From NCBI GenBank assembly GCA_963082975.1, contig OY720348.1, forward strand, positions 14,442,078 to 14,506,077: a stretch of 64,000 nucleotides of DNA. The letters are read 5' to 3'. This document shows, piece after piece, positions 57,738 to 64,000 of the stretch (position 1 is its first letter; each line of letters starts with the position of its first letter). The notes below the pieces were generated by a model that did not search any database, was not told where the DNA came from, and worked only from the letters and a program-made list of their open reading frames with translations. Both the position numbers and the translations under genes were made by a program. This DNA is from Labia minor. Its lineage: Eukaryota > Arthropoda > Insecta > Dermaptera > Spongiphoridae.

Positions 57738-58160
57738 CATATACTTATATATATATATAAATTTATACATATTTATTAAATCTATTGTTTACTATTTTTT
57801 TCAATAAATTATTTTTTTAATGTCACAAAATATAATTTATTTAGTTAAAAAAAATGAAAAGGGTTGAAAAAAAAAATAAATAAATAAAATAATAAAAATA
57901 TGTAAACTGAGCCGAACTCTGAAGGTTTCTAAATAATATAAAAATAAATCTCAGTAAGACTATAAAATTTCCCGGTCATGGTATCCGTGATTTATTATAG
58001 AATGTCAGAAATGTAAAAACCTATAAACAAGAATCGTTTTAATTACCTACATATCTACTATATTATAGTTGCAATAATAATAATAATAATAATATTTTTT
58101 TTTGGGTGGAGATCGTGACGGAGATATTTAATTGTAATGTAATTCAATGAATAAACTTGT

Positions 58161-58822
58161 GTAATTGAATGATTATCTGTACTATTTTCAATATAAATAT
58201 TGAGAAATTATTTTTATATCCTAGTATAATGAATGGATTGAATGGACAACACGCTGTAGTGGCATCAGCGTCATTTATCTGCCAATAATTTTCAGAATTA
58301 TTTGCCAATTGCATTAAAATTAATTAATTATAATTAAATTATATTACTTCCATACCTTCTAGGGATCAATTGAAATATCTATAAGAATTTTCAAAAGTCT
58401 AGCTAAGTTTAAAGCTGATGAAAAATCGATTTCAATTTGTCAAAAGAGCGAACAGACACTGGGACAGACAAACGCCAAGTGAAGTTGAGAAAAAACAATT
58501 GCATTAAAATTAATTAATTATAATTAAATTATATTACTTTCATACCTTCTAGGGATCAATTGAAATATCTATAAGAATTTTCAAAAGTCTAGCTAAGTTT
58601 AAAGCTGATGAAAAATCGTTTTCAATTTGTCAAAAGAGCGAACAGACACCGGACAGACAGACGCCAAGTGAAGTTGAGAAAAAACGTTATAATAAAGTTG
58701 TGAAATTGAATGATTATCTGTACTATTTTCAATATAAATATTGAGAAATTATTTTTATATCCTAGTATAATGAATGGATTGAATGGACAACACGCTGTAA
58801 TGGCATCAGCGTCATTTATCTG
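58161..58822 (+). repeat. Nested direct repeats in order A-B-B-A
   Basis: Unit A (about 120 bp; ATTATCTGTACTATTTTCAA to CATCAGCGTCATTTATCTG) lies at 58161-58281 and 58701-58822. Between them are two tandem copies of unit B (190 bp; 58307-58496 and 58497-58685; GCATTAAAATTAATTAATTA to GCCAAGTGAAGTTGAG). All copies are above roughly 95% identical by eye, so the arrangement is recent. Confidence 0.92.
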
Positions 58823-58959
58823 GAGGCAATCAATGATTACATTTTAAATTTGCAATAGCCAGCGAGTCATTGGATATACATATTGTTCCATTATAATAAA
58901 TTCATTCTATAATAAAATTCATCATATTCGAAATAAAATGGTTGATGATGTATTATGGG

Positions 58960-59808
58960 GGTGGTGAATTGGTATCAAAAAGAGTGGGTGGAGGTGAGGG
59001 TGGGGGTGCGGCTGTGATTAAAACAAGAGAATATTTGCTTTTATTAATTGAGATTTCCTCCCATTCGCCCTACCCCCTCTACCTTTGATTTCAATCGTAA
59101 CTTTTGACTGCCTATCCAAATATGGAGAAATTTATCCATCTATCCAAGTGGAAACCCTCCCCAATATGTCATACACAAAAAGATCAAAAGATTTGGATTT
59201 CAGAAAAAAAAAATATATATATAAACGCTTCTACGACGACAAAAATTATTTGTTTTTTTTTTTTCTTTTTTGTTCCAGTTGCAAATGAGATTCAATATCA
59301 GATGGAAGGATGGGGATGGGGTGGGAGGATGGATGGAGAGGGGGATTGAATTCTACACGGCATTAACGATTGGCTGAAAGCAATAAGCCAGTGGTAAGCC
59401 GAGCCCTCTTTCAGGATTTCGAGGTGTATTCGCTCGATCGAGCAACTCAGTTGCCTTTGTTGGCACCTCGTTTCCTCCACTCCCCACCACTTTCTTTAAT
59501 ATTTTTTTTTTCTTCTTCACTTTGCAAAGGACTTCAACAGCCGATCCTATTCTTGGTAGGAAAATGCGCTTCGACCGGTGTTTCACACCTCTGTTTTTTG
59601 GAGACGAGGCTCATCTCAGGAAGTGCGGTCCATTGAATTCCGTCTTTTCAACTTTATTATATTATCTGGGGCCGTAGTGTCCCTTGAATAGAAATGGCAG
59701 ATCAATGGATGCTACTGAATGAAGCTTCTCAGCATGGAGTGAAAATCGCCGTCCACTAACAAAGCCGCTACGCGAATTCCTGACAGACAAACCCTTTTTT
59801 ATCGACCC

Positions 59809-59810
<2 letters not shown>
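58960..59810. promoter_or_regulatory. Candidate regulatory island
   Basis: Non-repetitive, higher complexity. Short overlapping frames on both strands lack domains. It ends in a long T-run (59815-59840). Confidence 0.3.
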
Positions 59811-59841
<31 letters not shown>

Positions 59842-59929
59842 GATATTCAATCAACTTATTATAATTTTTTTTTTTTTTTTACTCTTTATAAAATAGAAAA
59901 TATTTTTTAAAAAAACTTGGATATTTCCC

Positions 59930-60340
59930 CTCCCTTCATTTGCTAATGGATTTTCCAAGGGTTTTCCCTACCCCCCCCCTCCCTCCCGAAAGAAAAATTT
60001 CCTCCAGCCATCTCCTTCAGATTGATCCTATGGGTATTTAACAAAAAACTTTCTTTTTAAGAGAGTCGTCGAAGTTGCCTTTAACTAGAAATGATTTTAG
60101 TAAAGCACTTTGCTATTTTTTTTTCCTCCTTTAAATAAGTGATAGGAAAGATTGTGAAGGCGAAGCGACCTCATCAAAGTATTCCAGATGAAAAGTCAAT
60201 TTCTAAGCCCCTTTTCTGATCACTTATTTTATTACATGACACAAATATACCGCAATTTCCCTTTTTTTTTATTTTCTTTCATTCTTAATTCACTTCGAAA
60301 AGTAGAGTAATTTGTCCGAATTCCCTTTACGAATCTAATA
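59930..60340. other. Moderately complex sequence, nothing recognised
   Basis: C-rich stretch at 59970-59988, otherwise unremarkable. Confidence 0.3.
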
Positions 60341-60351
60341 TATGATTAAGG

Positions 60352-60578
60352 CAGTGATTCTCAACCTTTTTTTTTTTACCGCGGCACACTTTTAACGGTT
60401 TAAAAATTTGGCGGCACACAAAGTAAAAGATAAGTGTAAAAGTTTACCATATTGAAAAAAGTGGTCCCAAAAACGGTTAACCTTTTTTTTAAAAAATTTA
60501 GAAAAAAAAAGTCGGAAATGTTTAAGAGCCTCATAATCTCACACTAAAATACCGCGGCACAGTGGTAGAGAATCATAG
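60352..60578 (+). mobile_element. hAT MITE, family CAGTGATTCTCAACC, copy 3
   Basis: Tips CAGTGATTCTCAACC and GTAGAGAATCATAG with perfect 8-bp duplication GATTAAGG (60344-60351 and 60579-60586). Confidence 0.9.
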
Positions 60579-60846
60579 GATTAAGGTATATAAGTGTAAG
60601 TATGTACTAAATATTATTTATTAAGACGGACAATCAATAAATCAATGAGATTGTTAATAGAAATGATCAACAGCTTAATTGAGTTGCTAAAATATATTTG
60701 TCAGGAATTTTTTTTTTCCAATTTTACTACCCGTGAAAAACATTTCCATTCTTAAATAATCTTTTCTCCTCTTTTTGGAGGTAAAAAGGGATGTTTTTTT
60801 TTGAAGCGCGTGGGCGGATGGAGAGGGTGGAAGATATTCTAACCAT

Positions 60847-60904
60847 CACCTGGCAGCTGGGAGAGTTTCACCTGCAGGTGTCATCCTCCTATTCAATGCA
60901 CGTG
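60847..60904. promoter_or_regulatory. E-box cluster
   Basis: Five E-boxes in 58 bp: CACCTG (60847-60852), CAGCTG (60854-60859), the abutting palindrome CACCTGCAGGTG (60869-60880) and CACGTG (60899-60904). The surrounding island runs from about 60780 to 61160. This is what a bHLH-driven enhancer would look like upstream of a neuronal PRDM gene. Confidence 0.55.
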
Positions 60905-61159
60905 GCTGCTCCTAGAGATAATTTTAGGTCAACATGACAATCTTATCACAGAGTGATAATCGACAAATGCGATGTTCCGCTTGCAAATAAGGATGAGCCA
61001 TCAGCAAAGCGGCTTTTGCTTGTTCAGATGGCGGACGCCTACAATTGAAAAATCTCGGGAATGCAAACGAATAAAGAGTGCAGTTGCCTGGTCCCCTAAC
61101 ACACGTATCTCTACCCCCACTCTCATTTTCCATCTTCCACCCTTACACTCCTCCAACTT

Positions 61160-61534
61160 TGCATATAGAAAAAAAATTGAATTGTAATTCTACGATCATT
61201 AAATTATTATTTCTTTGTTATATACTAATATATTGTCTAAATGTCGACATGTAATCAAAATAACAAAAGAAATTGAACAAAACAAAAGAAATATTTTTTT
61301 TTAAATGTATTTGTTAAATTATAAAGTAAAAAATATAATAATTTTAATGATTTTTTATTTAATTTTGGGTTATTTACAACACTAATTTTAATCGATTAAT
61401 TTTAAAATTAGGTATTGAACTAGTTTCTAATTTATCATTCTTAGAAAATTATAACTTTGTAATAATATTTATAAAGTTAAAGATAAAATGTAATAATTTT
61501 ATATATTCCCAAAATTTTAAAAACATAGATTAAG
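61160..61534. other. AT-rich sequence, nothing recognised
   Basis: No supported feature. Confidence 0.4.
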
Positions 61535-61680
61535 TACCTGGAACACCGAGCTATCGCTCGACCCTTTAACAAATTTATACAATTTATTATTATCAACTTT
61601 AAAAATTTTACAATTTTTTAATTATTTATTACAATTGTTAAATGGGCTTTCCCATTAAAAATTTGTTTCCCAAAATGGTA
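61535..61680 (+). repeat. Interspersed repeat family D, copy 2
   Basis: Matches 13145-13310 (ACACCGAGCTATCGCTCGAC; CCATTAAAAATTTGTTTCCC). Confidence 0.6.
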
Positions 61681-62204
61681 CATATTAATTAAAATAACTT
61701 GATTTTCATTTCAAGATGAGAAATATATTCAAATTTACTTGATAATATAAAATATTTGATCCTATATTATATATATATATATATGTTGTTATAATTAGAT
61801 GGCTTCAGTTTTAGATTTTTCAAAGTAGCAATAACTTATAGACTGTTTCGACCAAGGATAACTACTAATAATAATATAAATTCTGAAATTATCTTGACAC
61901 CTGTACTTGTCTATATTTTAATTAAGAAAGGAGGTTATATTTTTATTTTTATTTATAATAATAAAATATCATTTATATTATTTATAATTTATATAAAAAC
62001 ATTTTAATTAATACAATATAATTTATTTAATATTATTAGATCAAATTTATTCAACAATTTATTTGAAATTCCTTCCCTTCTATTTATATGTTGCTAACAT
62101 CATGAATCATGAAGAGTTTTTTGTTTGTGTGGGGAATTAAATAAAACATTTTAAAATATTTTAAATATAATAAAAATATTAATACAAAATCAATTAAAAA
62201 AGAA
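61681..62204. other. AT-rich sequence, nothing recognised
   Basis: One AT microsatellite (about 61769-61785). Confidence 0.4.
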
Positions 62205-62395
62205 TGGCAATAGGCACATTTCAATATAAATGACGTTTTGATGACGTCATATAAATTTACTATTTTTAATTAAGAAAATACTAATAAAATTGATTTTTCT
62301 CGAGGCTTAAATCAATGCAGATCGATTTTTCTTTATAAATATTATCTATGGTGTGAATTTCAAAGAAATACTTCGAGCGGTTTAATATCTCAAAA

Positions 62396-62427
<32 letters not shown>

Positions 62428-62465
62428 GTATACAATTTTTGCTAGTATAATAAGATAAGATATAT
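62205..62465 (+). mobile_element. Family C element, copy 3
   Basis: Contains GATGACGTCATATAAATTTA, GATTTTTCTCGAGG, GAGCGGTTTAATATC, an AT microsatellite and the end TTTTTGCTAGTATAATAAG. Inverse of 34412-34660. Confidence 0.6.
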
Positions 62466-63422
62466 TAAAAAATAAACTTATTTTTTTAAAATCTTGTAAA
62501 TATATATTCTTATTTAATTATCCTATGTAGATATTTTTAGAAACAAAATGAATATAATTTTTTTTTACTTTATATAAACACTAAAAGGCACATATAATAC
62601 AGTAGAATTGGATATACTGAAAGATTTTATTTTTTTTTATTATTAAATAAAAAAAAAACAAACAAATGATATATCCCTTGAATGATTTTCTCTTTACGTT
62701 TTTGTTTCAAAAGATAATTTTACTTGAAATTCATTTTTATTCATTTAATTTATTTAAAAAAAAAGTATGTTATTCTAGTGACAGATCTGTTTGTTTCTAA
62801 AAATAAAACGTTAAAAAATGTTTAGGTTAATTTCTACATTCAATTCAATATAAGTTTAGTCTTTAATAAATCGAATCTCGCATTAGTTAATTAATTTAGT
62901 AACTCTGTTTAATTTAGTTATAAATATTGATCTAATATTTTAATTATAGAATTAAATTCAAACTAAAGTCATTTGAGGATTTGGTTTTATAATAGAGTGA
63001 GCTACTAAATGAAAAGGGTTCAAATTCACTTTATAAACAAATCTTGGAGAGTTTGAAAACAAAAAGGAATTAATATTACTAGTGAACTACATCGGATTTA
63101 TGTATTTATGGACTGTGTCTAGTTTCACCATTCTGATTAAAAAATAAATTATTATTACTTCAATAGAATTGATTGTTTTGATTTAATTTCTTTTTATTGT
63201 ATTCTTTACCGAGAGAGTTGAAAAATAATAAATTTCAAATTTAGTCGACAAGCAATGGGAGGGGGGGAGGGGAATAATAAATCATAAAAGATGGATAACT
63301 GGACAAGGAATCAATAACTGAAAGAAGGGTAATTTCAAGAAAGATCCTGAAAAAGAAAACAACAAAAAAAAAAAAAAAAAAAAAATGTCTCCATTCATCA
63401 ATTTTATAAGAAAGAAAATATA
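62466..63422. other. AT-rich sequence, nothing recognised
   Basis: Poly-A tracts (63364-63385). No gene is seen. Confidence 0.4.
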
Positions 63423-63430
63423 ATCTAATA

Positions 63431-63771
63431 CAGGGATGGACAACCTTTTTGTAATGCGAGCCAAATTTGAAAACAACCAAACTTAAGCGGGCCATTAACA
63501 TTGGTTTTGTAAGTAAATGAAAATTATGTTTTCAGAAAACGGTGAAGAAAATTTATAATAAAATAACCTCATTTGACAAAAATTGATGTTTTTATTATGT
63601 TATTTACTTTAGTAATGAATGTCATTAGAAATAATTCAATATTTTGATAAATATCATTAAAACATTTGAATAAAGGCCGGCCGCCATATAAATTTTAAAT
63701 ATGTTCGCGGGCCGCACTTTATGTGCACGAGGGCCGCATTTGGCCCGCGGGCCGCGGGTTGCCCACCCCTG
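63431..63771 (+). mobile_element. hAT MITE, family CAGGGRTGGRCAACC
   Basis: Tips CAGGGATGGACAACC and GGTTGCCCACCCCTG. Flanks ATCTAATA and ATCTAGTA form an 8-bp duplication with one change. The right sub-terminus is GC-rich (GGCCCGCGGGCCGCGGG). Confidence 0.88.
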
Positions 63772-63855
63772 ATCTAGTAAATGCTTGCATATGATTTACT
63801 TTATTCTTTTAATACTTTTCTAAAAAAAAAATGATACCTAATGCACTTGTCTTAC

Positions 63856-64000
63856 TGACTGGAGCTGAGTTTAAATAACAACTCAATGTAGCGTAGAGTT
63901 TATCAATGGGTTTGTTGGAACGAGCAAATCGAGGACCCTCCGAAAGTAACTGCAGCTGCTGGAGTGCGCGCCCAAGAACGAACGAACTGAGCATCTCTGA
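63856..64000 (-). other. Possible 5' exon at the window edge
   Basis: Non-repetitive, GC-richer sequence. On the - strand it is open from ATG 63994 for 46 codons up to a good donor (CCAGTCA-GTAAGA at 63856). It could be an upstream exon or 5' UTR of the PRDM gene, or a promoter-proximal element. No domain is recognisable in the short peptide. Confidence 0.25.

Overview
The window is eukaryotic nuclear DNA, most likely from an arthropod with a strongly AT-rich, transposon-rich genome. The evidence is spliced genes with GT-AG introns, a hamlet/MECOM-type PRDM zinc-finger gene, Helentron-like (DINE-1-like) elements, mariner remnants, hAT MITEs and a tRNA-derived SINE. I cannot name the species, and nothing bacterial or viral is evident.

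Two protein-coding genes are supported. A small, divergent SUMO gene (four exons, + strand, 6665-7194, 96 aa) has exons too short to show as long open frames. A hamlet/MECOM/PRDM16-class gene runs on the - strand from about 52.0 kb to 21.7 kb. I recovered five coding exons whose phases join without error: 51882-52013, 47263-47398, 26216-26318, 24037-24361 and 21693-23657. They give 886 residues: the C-terminal part of a PR domain, six N-terminal zinc fingers, a long disordered middle with a CtBP-binding PLDLR motif and a tandem array of IKxE (SUMO-acceptor) motifs, three C-terminal fingers and an acidic tail. The N-terminus and promoter were not identified and probably lie beyond 64 kb.

Layout. 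From 0.8 to 19 kb is a repeat mosaic of at least five diverged AT-rich modules in many copies, interrupted by the SUMO gene, a 1.64-kb DNA transposon with about 535-bp terminal inverted repeats, a block of four GC-rich palindromes, Helentron-like insertions and a 0.7-kb hAT-type element. From 19 to 21.7 kb is the 3' flank of the PRDM gene. From 21.7 to 52 kb is the PRDM gene, whose 20.9-kb and 4.5-kb introns alternate between AT-rich filler, well-defined transposons, and discrete GC-richer islands with no convincing reading frame. From 52 to 64 kb lies more of the same, presumably upstream intron. The islands are candidate cis-regulatory modules; one at 60.85 kb has five E-boxes in 58 bp.

Mobile elements are unusually legible: six hAT-type MITEs and one larger hAT-type element with 8-bp target duplications, two or three families of Helentron-like elements sharing an internal core, two mariner relics, several foldback elements, nested insertions and complex tandem repeats.
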